From: a virus
Reading direction: 5' to 3' (one strand)
Virus record (IMG/VR): IMGVR_UViG_3300044953_000652
Location: 1 to 28,681 of that record
DNA length: 28,681 nt
Numbering within the stretch: the first letter of the stretch is position 1; each line of letters begins with the position of its first letter. The notes below the pieces were generated by a model, which worked only from the letters and a program-made list of their open reading frames with translations, made no database searches and was not told where the DNA came from. Made by a program: the position numbers and the translations under genes. Positions 1 to 6,442 of this stretch are shown piece after piece.

Positions 1-56
1 CTCTCTAATAGCTTCTTGAGGTCGTTCAACAGAGTGAAATGGTCCAGCCTAGTCAT
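1..56 (-). CDS. 5' end of a gene cut by the window edge
   Basis: An open frame starts at an ATG on the minus strand at position 56 and runs off the left edge. It reads MTRLDHFTLLNDLKKLLER, with a leucine/lysine-rich, helix-prone composition. The ATG overlaps the TAG stop of the upstream 53-aa gene by 8 nt (ATGACTAG), the same translational-coupling geometry used elsewhere in this window. Only 18 complete codons are visible, so no function can be given. Confidence 0.45.
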   Translation of the reverse strand, partial: MTRLDHFTLLNDLKKLLE

Positions 57-210
57 TGTCCTCCCTGTGATTTCGTAGATTGGACGCAAAATGCCTGCCG
101 AAGGCCTTGGTGTCTCGCACACCCGGAAGGGTGCCTTTCTGGCGGCCACCTATGTTGCGGTGTATCCTGCGTGGTCTCTTGTTGGTGGTGTTCTTCCTGA
201 AGTTCTTCAT
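49..210 (-). CDS. 53-aa highly basic protein, unknown
   Basis: Small Arg/Lys/His-rich protein (MKNFRKNTTNKRPRR...). I start it at the ATG at 210, which overlaps the TGA of the upstream membrane protein as ATGA. A longer reading back to 381 lies inside that upstream gene and is not needed. The central part (about residues 20-38) is rich in Gly, Arg and Lys, as in nucleic-acid-binding tails, but no fold is recognised. It lies between a two-TM protein and another small gene, probably in one operon. Confidence 0.5.
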   Translation of the reverse strand: MKNFRKNTTNKRPRRIHRNIGGRQKGTLPGVRDTKAFGRHFASNLRNHREDND

Positions 211-494
211 TCGTGCTCTCCCCCCTTCCCCCTGCCGTTGTAGCCGTCGATCCTCTGGTCCAATTTCTTCCTCGTGAAGATTATGCCGCCTATGATCAGG
301 GCGTGGGCGATGACGCTGGTGGTCACATTGACTCCGAAGGCTATGAACTCCGCCGTGATGAGTGCGAATATGAAAGCCCACATGGTGGCGAGGATCATCA
401 GTATCTGGAACCTGGTAATCTTGGGCAATCCGCCCGTGAAGGCCTGGTCCTCATCAAACAGTTCCGGCAACATGTATTTTATTACTTTGTACAT
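207..494 (-). CDS. 95-aa two-helix membrane protein
   Basis: The protein has a short acidic N-terminal part (residues 9-20), then hydrophobic helices at about 30-52 and 57-73, and a basic, Gly-rich tail (74-95). This suggests a small inner-membrane protein with both ends on the same side. An AGAGG-type ribosome binding site lies just upstream of the ATG. The stop overlaps the next start (ATGA). Size and topology would fit a holin-like or envelope-modifying phage protein, but no family motif is visible, and a better holin candidate lies at 13262-13666. Confidence 0.65.
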   Translation of the reverse strand: MYKVIKYMLPELFDEDQAFTGGLPKITRFQILMILATMWAFIFALITAEFIAFGVNVTTSVIAHALIIGGIIFTRKKLDQRIDGYNGRGKGGEHE

Positions 495-502
495 ATTTTC
501 CT

Positions 503-691
503 CTATTTAAACCATCGTTTAAATTTATCTATGCTGTTTTGCAAAGGAGCATAGACTTTTTCTATGAATTCAATGTGTTGCGTCAGTCTCGCATCCAAGG
601 CATCTAATTTTTGATTGATCAGTTGCATTTCTTTGAGTAATAATTTTCTGTTTTCGGACATTTCTTTTTTGATCATTTCAAGTTCACTCAC
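503..691 (-). CDS. 62-aa coiled-coil protein
   Basis: The protein is almost entirely amphipathic helix, with heptad-like spacing of Leu, Ile and Met through about residue 45 and a basic, aromatic C-terminus (KFKRWFK). It has no cysteine and no signal peptide. The ATG overlaps the stop of the DNA ligase gene by 4 nt (ATGA), so it is probably translated by coupling to ligase. An oligomerisation or adaptor role is possible but cannot be shown. Confidence 0.6.
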   Translation of the reverse strand: MSELEMIKKEMSENRKLLLKEMQLINQKLDALDARLTQHIEFIEKVYAPLQNSIDKFKRWFK

Positions 692-2022
692 AGTTTTTCT
701 CCCTTTGTGAATCCTCTAAACTTCATAAATCTTGGAAAACGCAGTGAATATTCATTCACAGCATCTTGATTCTGTGTGATAGCGTCTGCTCTCACTTCAA
801 TCACTTGTCCGATCAATGAGTCCTTGTCCTTCCAAAACTCATCTCTTTCCTCATCAGTCAGTCCCGAACCTACATTAGATTTGATCAGTTTGTTGTCATC
901 CATGCCTTCCACAATGAATGCTCCCAATTTGCCCGCATTCTTGCCTGTGCCTTCTTCCACAGACTTCACAGTCAAACTCACTTCAATGAATGGTTTCAGT
1001 TTCAACCAAGCATGACTTCTTTTGCATTCATATGGAGCATCCACATCTTTGATCATGATGCCTTCATATCCACCTTCTACTGCCCTCTTATTAACCTCTG
1101 AGTAAGTTTTCTGACCTTCTGCTGTGTCCAAGTCCACGATTTCATGTGCCAGCACTGTGACGGCGTTTAAATTGGTTTTGTGCTGGTCATACCAAGCCTT
1201 TACCATTGCAGTTCTGTCCGACTGCTTCTTGTCCCAATGACCTTCCATAAAATTAGATAATGGTAAAAAATCAAATAAATGCAACACAGCATCCAAAGCA
1301 CCTGCGGACTCTTTACGATGCACCTGTTTCATTAGATCTTGAAAGTTTTCACTCATCACTTCACCATCCAATACCAATGGATAAGGCGGAGGTGCTTTTT
1401 TAACCACTTGTGATATCTGTTCTGAGATGTGTCCAAAGTTGGTAAACTCCTTGCCATTACGACTAAACATGTCCACTTTGCCATCTGGATACACAATCGT
1501 GATCACTCTCACGCCATCCAATTTGACTTCCAGCATTTTCTTACCCACCAGCTTCCTCTCGTGATTGGCGCTGTCATGTGCCAATTGGCAAGTAAACACT
1601 GGCACCTCATATTGCTTGAATTTGTTCTTGGTGGCCACGCTGTTCACGGTCTTTTCACTCACTCCACATCTTAGATCTTTGATCAGTATTCTTCTGTAAA
1701 AACCATTCCATTGTTCTGCTGTGGCTGAACTCATCACAAGATTAATAGCATCACGAGCCGCGTGACCTGTGAGTTCTCTACGATGCAGTTGTTCTGCCAA
1801 TTGTTTGAATATTTTCCATTCACAGCCTTGACCTGGTATAACAGTGTCTTTTTCAGGCACTTGCTTCACGCCAAATGTGTACAGTTTGTCCAAACACATA
1901 CGCACACCTTCAAAGAATTCATCTAGGCCTTCTTTCATGGCTGACAACAGAATGGCCTCTTTGGCCAATCTGCTGTTGGTTGCTTCCAATTTATCGATTA
2001 CTTCCTGTGGTTGAGTTCTCAT
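688..2022 (-). CDS. ATP-dependent DNA ligase (T4 gp30-like)
   Basis: Seals nicks in duplex DNA with ATP, joining Okazaki fragments and repairing phage DNA. The nucleotidyltransferase motifs are in order. Motif I is KLDGVR with the adenylated lysine K167 (residues 167-172). Motif III is around SRNGKEFTNFG (187-197). Motif IIIa is LVLDGEV (216-222). Motif IV is EGIMIKD (320-326). Motif V is WLKLKP (339-344). A C-terminal OB domain (about 346-444) ends near SLRFPRFMKFR. The 444-aa length is a little below that of T4 gp30. A GGAGG site precedes the ATG. The gene follows the AAA+ ATPase by 10 nt and is probably cotranscribed from the promoter at 3074-3102. Confidence 0.95.
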   Translation of the reverse strand: MRTQPQEVIDKLEATNSRLAKEAILLSAMKEGLDEFFEGVRMCLDKLYTFGVKQVPEKDTVIPGQGCEWKIFKQLAEQLHRRELTGHAARDAINLVMSSATAEQWNGFYRRILIKDLRCGVSEKTVNSVATKNKFKQYEVPVFTCQLAHDSANHERKLVGKKMLEVKLDGVRVITIVYPDGKVDMFSRNGKEFTNFGHISEQISQVVKKAPPPYPLVLDGEVMSENFQDLMKQVHRKESAGALDAVLHLFDFLPLSNFMEGHWDKKQSDRTAMVKAWYDQHKTNLNAVTVLAHEIVDLDTAEGQKTYSEVNKRAVEGGYEGIMIKDVDAPYECKRSHAWLKLKPFIEVSLTVKSVEEGTGKNAGKLGAFIVEGMDDNKLIKSNVGSGLTDEERDEFWKDKDSLIGQVIEVRADAITQNQDAVNEYSLRFPRFMKFRGFTKGEKL

Positions 2023-2032
2023 CTTGCCTCCA

Positions 2033-3037
2033 TTATCTAGGTTTCAGTATGGTATGGATGGCGATCTCCTCCCATTTGTCCGGAAATGCCTTGGCCAGAT
2101 CTGCCACCTTTAGCACAGTTCTAAGACTGATCTCTCTCAATCTGCGTTGATGCTCCACCACAAACTCCACTATCTGATCCTCAGTTCCAGGAGTCAGCTC
2201 ATATTCTTTCAACATGCCATCTGTGACGATCTGTCTGATCCTCAATATCTTTTCTCTGATGGTGTCTATCGTTAGATCGATGTAGTGGCTTCTGGATTCC
2301 AATGCCTGCAAATGATCTCTCAACTTCTTGCTCTTGACACTGTCGAATTTGATGTTGGTGATGAATATGGCCGAACCTTTGAATTCAAAACTGTTGGGCA
2401 CACCTTCATCTACCAGTCTATATGCCTCTGTGTTCCAGCAGATCCTTCTGGTCCTTTTGGAATCCAATGCTGCCTTCAATATGTTCAGTGATAGATCTTC
2501 CAACAGTACGCTGTCGCAATCGTCAAACACCAACACATTGTCCTTCTCTTTGAAATGATACAATTTACAATACAGCCCTAGAGCACTCATAGCACCTTTC
2601 ACCACTTCATACTTGGGTTTGGTATCTCCCAGTGTGGCCAAGATGTCATGTTTCTGTAGCACTGCTTCTACACCAAATGATTTGCCCACGCCTGGAGGTC
2701 CTGACACAATCATTGCCCTCACGTCACCTCTCTTGCAGGCCTTGGTCATGTCGCTCAATATGTCGAATCTTCTTCTTAATCTATCCACCACTTGCTCATC
2801 TGACTCTTCTTTGGGAGCCTCTGGCGCTTTGTCTCTCAATTGAGACTCGGAATCCAACGACACTCTGATCTCTCTATTTGTGGCTCCTGGAAATTCTTTG
2901 ATGTCTTCCACCTTGACTGTGACGAAGCCACCTTCTTTGTGTGGATATGGATGATATGGTTTCACAAGTTCAAACACCTGATTTTCAATTTTTTTATTTC
3001 TGTAACTGCCTTCTAGAACGTATATCTGCCTTTTCAT
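2033..3037 (-). CDS. AAA+ ATPase
   Basis: A 334-aa P-loop ATPase. Walker A is GPPGVGKS (113-120). Walker B is VLVFDDCD (168-175). A sensor-1-like AIFITN (223-228) is followed by an Arg near 249 (LESRSHY) that could be the arginine finger. A helical lid-like C-terminal part follows (about 260-334). The N-terminal 80 residues form a separate domain with an acidic linker. AAA proteins of this kind occur near replication genes in marine T4-like phages, and its place directly upstream of DNA ligase supports a DNA-metabolism role. Whether it acts as a clamp-loader, helicase-loader or remodelling factor cannot be decided from the sequence. Confidence 0.85.
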   Translation of the reverse strand: MKRQIYVLEGSYRNKKIENQVFELVKPYHPYPHKEGGFVTVKVEDIKEFPGATNREIRVSLDSESQLRDKAPEAPKEESDEQVVDRLRRRFDILSDMTKACKRGDVRAMIVSGPPGVGKSFGVEAVLQKHDILATLGDTKPKYEVVKGAMSALGLYCKLYHFKEKDNVLVFDDCDSVLLEDLSLNILKAALDSKRTRRICWNTEAYRLVDEGVPNSFEFKGSAIFITNIKFDSVKSKKLRDHLQALESRSHYIDLTIDTIREKILRIRQIVTDGMLKEYELTPGTEDQIVEFVVEHQRRLREISLRTVLKVADLAKAFPDKWEEIAIHTILKPR

Positions 3038-3073
3038 ATGTTTTGCCTATAGTTTATTTTGCCTAATATGTAT

Positions 3074-3102
3074 ATATTAACTTCATTGAAGCAAAAAGTC
3101 AA
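3074..3102 (-). promoter_or_regulatory. sigma70-type promoter for AAA ATPase-ligase operon
   Basis: On the minus strand, TTGACT (3097-3102), a 17-nt spacer and TAATAT (3074-3079). The predicted transcription start is near 3067, giving a leader of about 30 nt before the ATG at 3037. It shares the TTGACT hexamer and 17-nt spacing with several other promoters in this window. Confidence 0.7.
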
Positions 3103-3172
3103 AATATATTGTTGCCCTAAATTCATCATAAAAGTCATATAAATCAATGACCTATTGATGATGTCTTAAAAT

Positions 3173-3200
3173 AAAAAAGGGCGACTCCGAAGAGCCACCC
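3173..3200 (-). terminator. Rho-independent terminator, UUCG loop
   Basis: On the minus strand, GGGTGGCTC-TTCG-GAGTCGCCC forms a 9-bp stem with a very stable UUCG tetraloop, followed by six T (complement of 3173-3178). Two pairs are G-U wobbles on the minus strand but A/C mismatches on the plus strand, so it works only for minus-strand transcripts. It ends the transcript of the gene at 3226-3600. Confidence 0.85.
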
Positions 3201-3225
3201 TTTTTAAAACTAACAGAAGTAGAAA

Positions 3226-3600
3226 TTAGTCTACTTGGATTAAGCCTTTAGCAATGGCCTGATAACCAGCACCGATCACTTTTCTTGGGGCTTTGCCAGT
3301 TCTGTAAACTTTAGTACCAGTTCTCTTATTTGTGTTTAAGAACACTGGGAAGCCTCTGAATCTAAGGCTTTGGATCACAGCACCTGGATTTGCGGCACCG
3401 AATCTATTTTTGATCGCTGACGCTGTAAGAGCTTCACCAGCTTCTAAAGCGGCTTCCACTCTATCTTGGATACTAGTAGTTTTTCTCATTGAGATAACTC
3501 CTTCTTTTTTTCTAGTTGTTGCATTATTAGAAGCGAAGCTTCCAAATAATCTATGTAATATATTACTGGATTTTTTGGCTCTAGTCAATATTTTTTTCAT
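3226..3600 (-). CDS. Small basic protein with predicted winged-helix-like domain; two possible starts
   Basis: The 124-aa reading starts at 3600 behind a good GGAGG site. An internal in-frame ATG at 3489 (residue 38) has an equally good AAGGAG site 8 nt upstream and would give an 87-aa protein, so two forms may be made. Residues 40-110 alternate short helices with basic turns (SIQDRVEAALEAGE, SAIKNRFGA, VIQSLRFRGFPVF), consistent with a compact DNA-binding fold. The first 37 residues are strongly basic (KKSS, HRLFGS, RKK). The gene follows clpP closely and is followed by a strong terminator. The DNA-binding role is inferred. Confidence 0.7.
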   Translation of the reverse strand: MKKILTRAKKSSNILHRLFGSFASNNATTRKKEGVISMRKTTSIQDRVEAALEAGEALTASAIKNRFGAANPGAVIQSLRFRGFPVFLNTNKRTGTKVYRTGKAPRKVIGAGYQAIAKGLIQVD

Positions 3601-3615
3601 TGTTTTCCTCCGTTT

Positions 3616-4206
3616 TTAGTCTTTTTTGGATAGAATTCTATCTATCAATCCATACTCAAGTGATTCTTGAGCGTTCATAAATTTATCTCTCTCCATGTCA
3701 GCGCTCAACTGCTCAAAGGTTTTTCCTTTGGAATTGTGATTAACATAGATCTGAGTGAGTTCCTTTTTGAGTTTAAGGATCTCTTGAGCATGAATCTGTA
3801 TGTCCGTGGCCTGTCCCTGGGTGCCACCCGATGGTTGATGTATCATGTGTCTGGCATGTTTCAGCATGTATCTGTGTCCCGCTTCGCCCGATTGAGCCAG
3901 TAGGCTGCCCATAGAGCAGGCCTGACCAATCACATAGGTGTACACAGGTGATTTGAGATATTGCATGGTGTCGTAGATTCCTAAACCTGCAGTGACCAAT
4001 CCTCCAGGAGAATTGATATAGAAATGTATGGGTTTGATGGATTCGCCCTCCAAGAATAAAAGCTGGCTGACTATGAGACTAGAGGACACCGGAGTGACCT
4101 CTGTGTCCAACATCACCAATCTGTCCTTGAGCAGTCGACTGTAAATATCATAGGACCGCTCGCCTCTGGCTTCCTGTTCTATAACTATGGGCACTAGTGC
4201 TGGCAT
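3616..4206 (-). CDS. clpP: ClpP-like ATP-dependent protease subunit
   Basis: A 196-aa serine peptidase of the Clp family (S14). The catalytic triad can be read as S98 (GQACSMGS), H123 (MIHQPSGG) and D174 (ERDKF). Oxyanion-strand residues INSPGG (64-69) and the handle-helix motif GQATDIQIHAQEIL (131-144) are present. Length matches mature bacterial ClpP, and no propeptide is seen. The protein should form tetradecameric barrels, possibly mixed with host subunits, and needs a host ClpX or ClpA unfoldase, as none is encoded here. It follows the 70-aa gene with no gap, so the pair is likely driven by the promoter at 4426-4454. The phage also encodes ClpS and a tmRNA whose tag resembles a Clp degron. 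Confidence 0.95.
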   Translation of the reverse strand: MPALVPIVIEQEARGERSYDIYSRLLKDRLVMLDTEVTPVSSSLIVSQLLFLEGESIKPIHFYINSPGGLVTAGLGIYDTMQYLKSPVYTYVIGQACSMGSLLAQSGEAGHRYMLKHARHMIHQPSGGTQGQATDIQIHAQEILKLKKELTQIYVNHNSKGKTFEQLSADMERDKFMNAQESLEYGLIDRILSKKD

Positions 4207-4419
4207 CTACTTGGGTCCTTTCGAGGTGAATTCTAATTTGGCCATGTTGCCCACATACTGATCATGTTTGGCATCATATTTCATGGTAAGCCTGATGGAT
4301 CTCTCCACGGCCACGTTTAAAAATTTTCTAGGGTTGAATTCTAATATCTCCGCCATCACTGTTTTGTCAGTGTCGGAGCAGTACACGGGAATTTTATCTG
4401 AACTAGTTGACTGAATCAT
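4207..4419 (-). CDS. 70-aa protein cotranscribed with clpP, unknown
   Basis: I start it at the ATG at 4419, not at the upstream in-frame ATG at 4434, because the -10 box of its promoter (4426-4431) would lie inside the longer reading. The ATG then falls 7 nt beyond the -10 box, at the predicted transcription start. The protein is a mixed alpha/beta-type sequence with a single Cys (C14) and an alternating hydrophobic stretch (residues 32-47). Its position directly before clpP suggests a linked role, for example an adaptor or a regulator, but no family is recognised. Confidence 0.65.
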   Translation of the reverse strand: MIQSTSSDKIPVYCSDTDKTVMAEILEFNPRKFLNVAVERSIRLTMKYDAKHDQYVGNMAKLEFTSKGPK

Positions 4420-4425
4420 ATGTGT

Positions 4426-4454
4426 ATTATACACTCTTAATCTTCGTTTGTAAA
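4426..4454 (-). promoter_or_regulatory. sigma70-type promoter, leaderless clpP operon
   Basis: Minus-strand TTTACA (4449-4454), 17 nt, TATAAT (4426-4431), then exactly 6 nt to the ATG at 4419. The same geometry occurs at 6357, 14323 and 24689. The promoter overlaps the 3' end of the upstream membrane-protein gene. Confidence 0.75.
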
Positions 4455-4634
4455 GTTTAATTTTTCAAAAAGGATATAGTAAAGCACATCAAAAATTATA
4501 AAGTTATTGAAAAAAACATAGCTGGTCAAATCTCTATCCAAAAAAAATATGGGCACGAACACCGTGACTATGATCATTAATATGCCATAGTGTATCACCA
4601 GATGTTCTGGCACTCGATATAACAAATAATTCAT
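4437..4634 (-). CDS. 65-aa membrane protein
   Basis: The ATG at 4634 lies 9 nt past the bS21 stop. A longer reading from 4682 would overlap bS21 by 40 nt. The protein has two hydrophobic helices, about residues 14-30 (GILMIIVTVFVPIFF) and 37-56 (VFFNNFIIFDVLYYILF), joined by a short charged loop (LDRD). Aromatic content is high. No known family is recognised. It follows bS21 and precedes the clpP promoter, probably in the bS21 transcript. No clear ribosome binding site is seen, so the start is uncertain. Confidence 0.55.
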   Translation of the reverse strand: MNYLLYRVPEHLVIHYGILMIIVTVFVPIFFLDRDLTSYVFFNNFIIFDVLYYILFEKLNFTNED

Positions 4635-4642
4635 TTGACAGA

Positions 4643-4840
4643 TTATCTGTTCTGTTCTCTCAATCTTTGAGCCCGTTTCCAATTTGCAATATTCTTCTTG
4701 CGTTCTTCACGTTTTTTGGCACTGGGCTTCATATAGAACTCTTTGGCTTTCAATAATTGGAAGAAACCATCACGCTTCTGTTTTTTCTTAAGGATACGCA
4801 ATGCCTTCTCAACATTGTTGTGTCTTACTTCAATTTTCAT
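4643..4840 (-). CDS. rpsU: Ribosomal protein bS21
   Basis: A 65-aa basic protein with the bS21 pattern: an N-terminal strand (MKIEVRHNNVEKALRILKKK), then a long lysine/arginine-rich helix ending KRAQRLREQNR. In bacteria bS21 sits on the 30S platform near the anti-Shine-Dalgarno region and affects initiation. Phage-encoded bS21 is known from marine phages and is thought to join or replace the host protein during infection. It is the first gene behind its own sigma70-type promoter (4874-4902), which suggests early expression. The leader has no clear Shine-Dalgarno sequence. Confidence 0.92.
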   Translation of the reverse strand: MKIEVRHNNVEKALRILKKKQKRDGFFQLLKAKEFYMKPSAKKREERKKNIANWKRAQRLREQNR

Positions 4841-4873
4841 TCAGTTTTTTTTATTTTGTGTTAAATATCTTAA

Positions 4874-4902
4874 AATATAGCACTATTTGGTGCCTAAGTC
4901 AA
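4874..4902 (-). promoter_or_regulatory. sigma70-type promoter for bS21
   Basis: Minus-strand TTGACT (4897-4902), 17-nt spacer, TATATT (4874-4879). The predicted start near 4867 leaves a 27-nt leader before the bS21 ATG. Confidence 0.75.
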
Positions 4903-4920
4903 CCTTAAGATAAGTAATAC

Positions 4921-5100
4921 ATGTCCAAAAAGAGTTTAAGACAGATCAGGAGAATAGAAGCCAAGGCGGACAAGGAAATGTCTTATAAATCTTGGACCAG
5001 AAGCAAGTCTTTTGCGAAGAAAACGCCAGAGTCAGAAATTTTGCCAAAAGATGAAATAATCACCCTAGAACACCTGACAAATCCAAATCTTGATAAATAA
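4921..5100 (+). CDS. 59-aa basic protein on the plus strand
   Basis: An open frame of 60 codons from ATG (4921) to TAA (5100). The product begins MSKKSLRQIRRIEAKADKEM and is basic in its first 40 residues and acidic at the end. It is the only plus-strand gene in the first 12 kb. It lies between the divergent bS21 promoter and the convergent metallopeptidase gene, filling the gap exactly. No clear Shine-Dalgarno sequence is seen. Function unknown. Coding status rests on the gap-filling fit and the plausible composition. Confidence 0.55.
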   Translation: MSKKSLRQIRRIEAKADKEMSYKSWTRSKSFAKKTPESEILPKDEIITLEHLTNPNLDK

Positions 5101-5103
5101 GGT

Positions 5104-5565
5104 TTATCTACTTAAATTTAATCCAAATTTTTTGAATTGGTTCTTCCAAGCATAGAAACTGTCATTGTGATTGGCTGTGGGGTCATTGATCACCGTCATT
5201 TGATATAGATGTATCATTTCATGAGCCAATGTTTCTATGTAATCTTGCCAAGTGTCAAACTTGTGATGCATTTCTATGATATATTTTATGGTGGGGTTGT
5301 GATAGGGTATCTTCTTTTGATTCCATTCGCCCTTGCGACCCACGATCCTGCTGTCCCATCGGGCCACACATTGCCCCATCACCTCCTTCTTTTGACTCAC
5401 ACTTATTGGAGGTCTTTGCAATTTAGATTCAAAAATTTCTTTGTTGATTATTCTAAACCAGTATATGGTCTGATTCAATGTGGGTCGAAAATCTTTTATG
5501 TGATGATTGCGCAAACATGCACGTTTGATCCTGTTGACGTGAGCCAGAGCGCTGGATTTTTTCAT
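5104..5565 (-). CDS. SprT-like zinc metallopeptidase
   Basis: A 153-aa protein with the zinc-binding helix HEMIH at residues 115-119 (LAHEMIHLYQ) and a likely third ligand, H133 (NHND), downstream. This spacing fits the SprT/Spartan-type HExxH fold. The N-terminal half is basic (NRIKRACLRNHHIKDFRP), consistent with DNA association. SprT-like proteins cleave DNA-bound proteins in other systems. A role here in removing DNA-bound host proteins is inference. A second HExxH protein with the same HEMIHL core lies at 5678-6172. The upstream 35-aa gene ends 24 nt before this start. Confidence 0.8.
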   Translation of the reverse strand: MKKSSALAHVNRIKRACLRNHHIKDFRPTLNQTIYWFRIINKEIFESKLQRPPISVSQKKEVMGQCVARWDSRIVGRKGEWNQKKIPYHNPTIKYIIEMHHKFDTWQDYIETLAHEMIHLYQMTVINDPTANHNDSFYAWKNQFKKFGLNLSR

Positions 5566-5589
5566 AGTAGCACACCAAGTGTTTAAACA

Positions 5590-5697
5590 TTATTTAAGTA
5601 TTGCCCATAGACAAAGCACCATTAACGTCAGCATTATTGTTAATACTGAGTAAAAAAACTTGTTTAAACTGGGAGTTTTATCCTGTGTATTGTGCAT
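5590..5697 (-). CDS. 35-aa membrane peptide
   Basis: A short open frame that starts inside the end of the metallopeptidase gene at 5678-6172 (20-nt overlap) behind an AGGAG site 4 nt from the ATG. Residues 1-13 are polar, and residues 14-34 form a single hydrophobic helix (FFYSVLTIMLTLMVLCLWAIL) ending at TAA. It fits exactly between two metallopeptidase genes. Single-pass phage micropeptides often act on membranes or as anchors, but the role here is unknown. Confidence 0.55.
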   Translation of the reverse strand: MHNTQDKTPSLNKFFYSVLTIMLTLMVLCLWAILK

Positions 5698-6172
5698 ATT
5701 GCTCCTGTGTCCAAGATTCTTTACTGTGATCGTGATGTTCAGCCCATCTAATGAATAAACCTAACTCTTTGCCATGTGCCTCTATCTCCCATGGTCGATC
5801 CCAATATTTCCATTGACGTAGATCTATATGCAATCCTTTCCATTTGACCACTTCAACACTATCTGTGTCTTGCATTTCGCCAGTAGCATATTGTTTGAGA
5901 TGTATCATCTCATGGGCAATGGATTCCATAATGCGTCTCATGGGCACTGTGTTGTCCACAGTGATGGTGAATTCTCTAGGTTTTTTAATTCGATCATCAA
6001 AGTCTATCTCAGCCAGCATGCCATCGTCTTTGTACAAAGTCCTACTGAACTCCAGATCCACCGTTAATTTTCTAATTAGTTTTTTGTCCATCAGCAGATC
6101 AGCAGCAAACCTGATCATGCTTTCTGCCATATTTTTCAGTCTAGGCTTTCCGCCTGTGATGGAAATAATCAT
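5678..6172 (-). CDS. Second HExxH metallopeptidase
   Basis: A 164-aa protein with the zinc motif HEMIH at residues 87-91 (IAHEMIHLKQY). About 40 residues later PWEIEAHG (128-134) offers a glutamate third ligand, a gluzincin-like arrangement that differs from the His-type neighbour at 5104-5565. The N-terminal part (1-80) is strand-rich. The start overlaps the stop of the upstream 62-aa gene (ATGA), so both are transcribed from the promoter at 6364-6392. Substrate unknown. The tandem arrangement with a related peptidase suggests duplication followed by divergence. Confidence 0.78.
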   Translation of the reverse strand: MIISITGGKPRLKNMAESMIRFAADLLMDKKLIRKLTVDLEFSRTLYKDDGMLAEIDFDDRIKKPREFTITVDNTVPMRRIMESIAHEMIHLKQYATGEMQDTDSVEVVKWKGLHIDLRQWKYWDRPWEIEAHGKELGLFIRWAEHHDHSKESWTQEQYAQYTG

Positions 6173-6357
6173 TTTTGTATGAGATTGTAGGTATTGGCCA
6201 CTTCTCTTGACAGGGACTGTATGTCGTTGATAAGATAATGCAATTCATCTTCGGTCACTGTGCAGTGCACTTGATCGATAATCTGTTGTAATTCCAAAGA
6301 CTTTTCGTAAATCACTTTGACTTTTTTGATAACCTCTTGATAAATGTTGGAAATCAT
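6169..6357 (-). CDS. 62-aa helical protein, leaderless start
   Basis: A helix-rich protein with heptad-like hydrophobics (VIKKVKVIYEKSLELQQII) and no cysteine. I start it at the ATG at 6357. The longer in-frame reading to 6396 would contain the whole of a consensus promoter. The ATG coincides with the predicted transcription start. It is the first gene of an operon with the metallopeptidase(s) downstream and the 35-aa membrane peptide. No family recognised. Confidence 0.65.
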   Translation of the reverse strand: MISNIYQEVIKKVKVIYEKSLELQQIIDQVHCTVTEDELHYLINDIQSLSREVANTYNLIQK

Positions 6358-6363
6358 ACTCAC

Positions 6364-6392
6364 ATTATAACAACATTTGAACAGTCTGTCAA
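6364..6392 (-). promoter_or_regulatory. Consensus sigma70 promoter, ATG at +1
   Basis: Minus-strand TTGACA (6387-6392), 17-nt spacer, TATAAT (6364-6369): a full match to the sigma70 consensus in both hexamers. The ATG at 6357 follows the -10 box by 6 nt, so the mRNA should be leaderless. Confidence 0.85.
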
Positions 6393-6442
6393 ACACAGCT
6401 ACGCCAAAAAAAAGCCAAGTTTTGTGTATTTTTCAATCAGTT

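Noticed and set aside
49-381. 110-aa reading including the 53-aa basic protein
   Set aside because: Its upstream half is out-of-frame shadow of the two-TM protein gene. The ATGA overlap supports the ATG at 210.
213-554. Plus-strand open frames opposite the 95-aa membrane protein
   Set aside because: Composition is that of an antisense shadow and no start signals are visible.
6358-6396. Longer start for the 62-aa helical protein
   Set aside because: The consensus -35 and -10 boxes lie inside this stretch.
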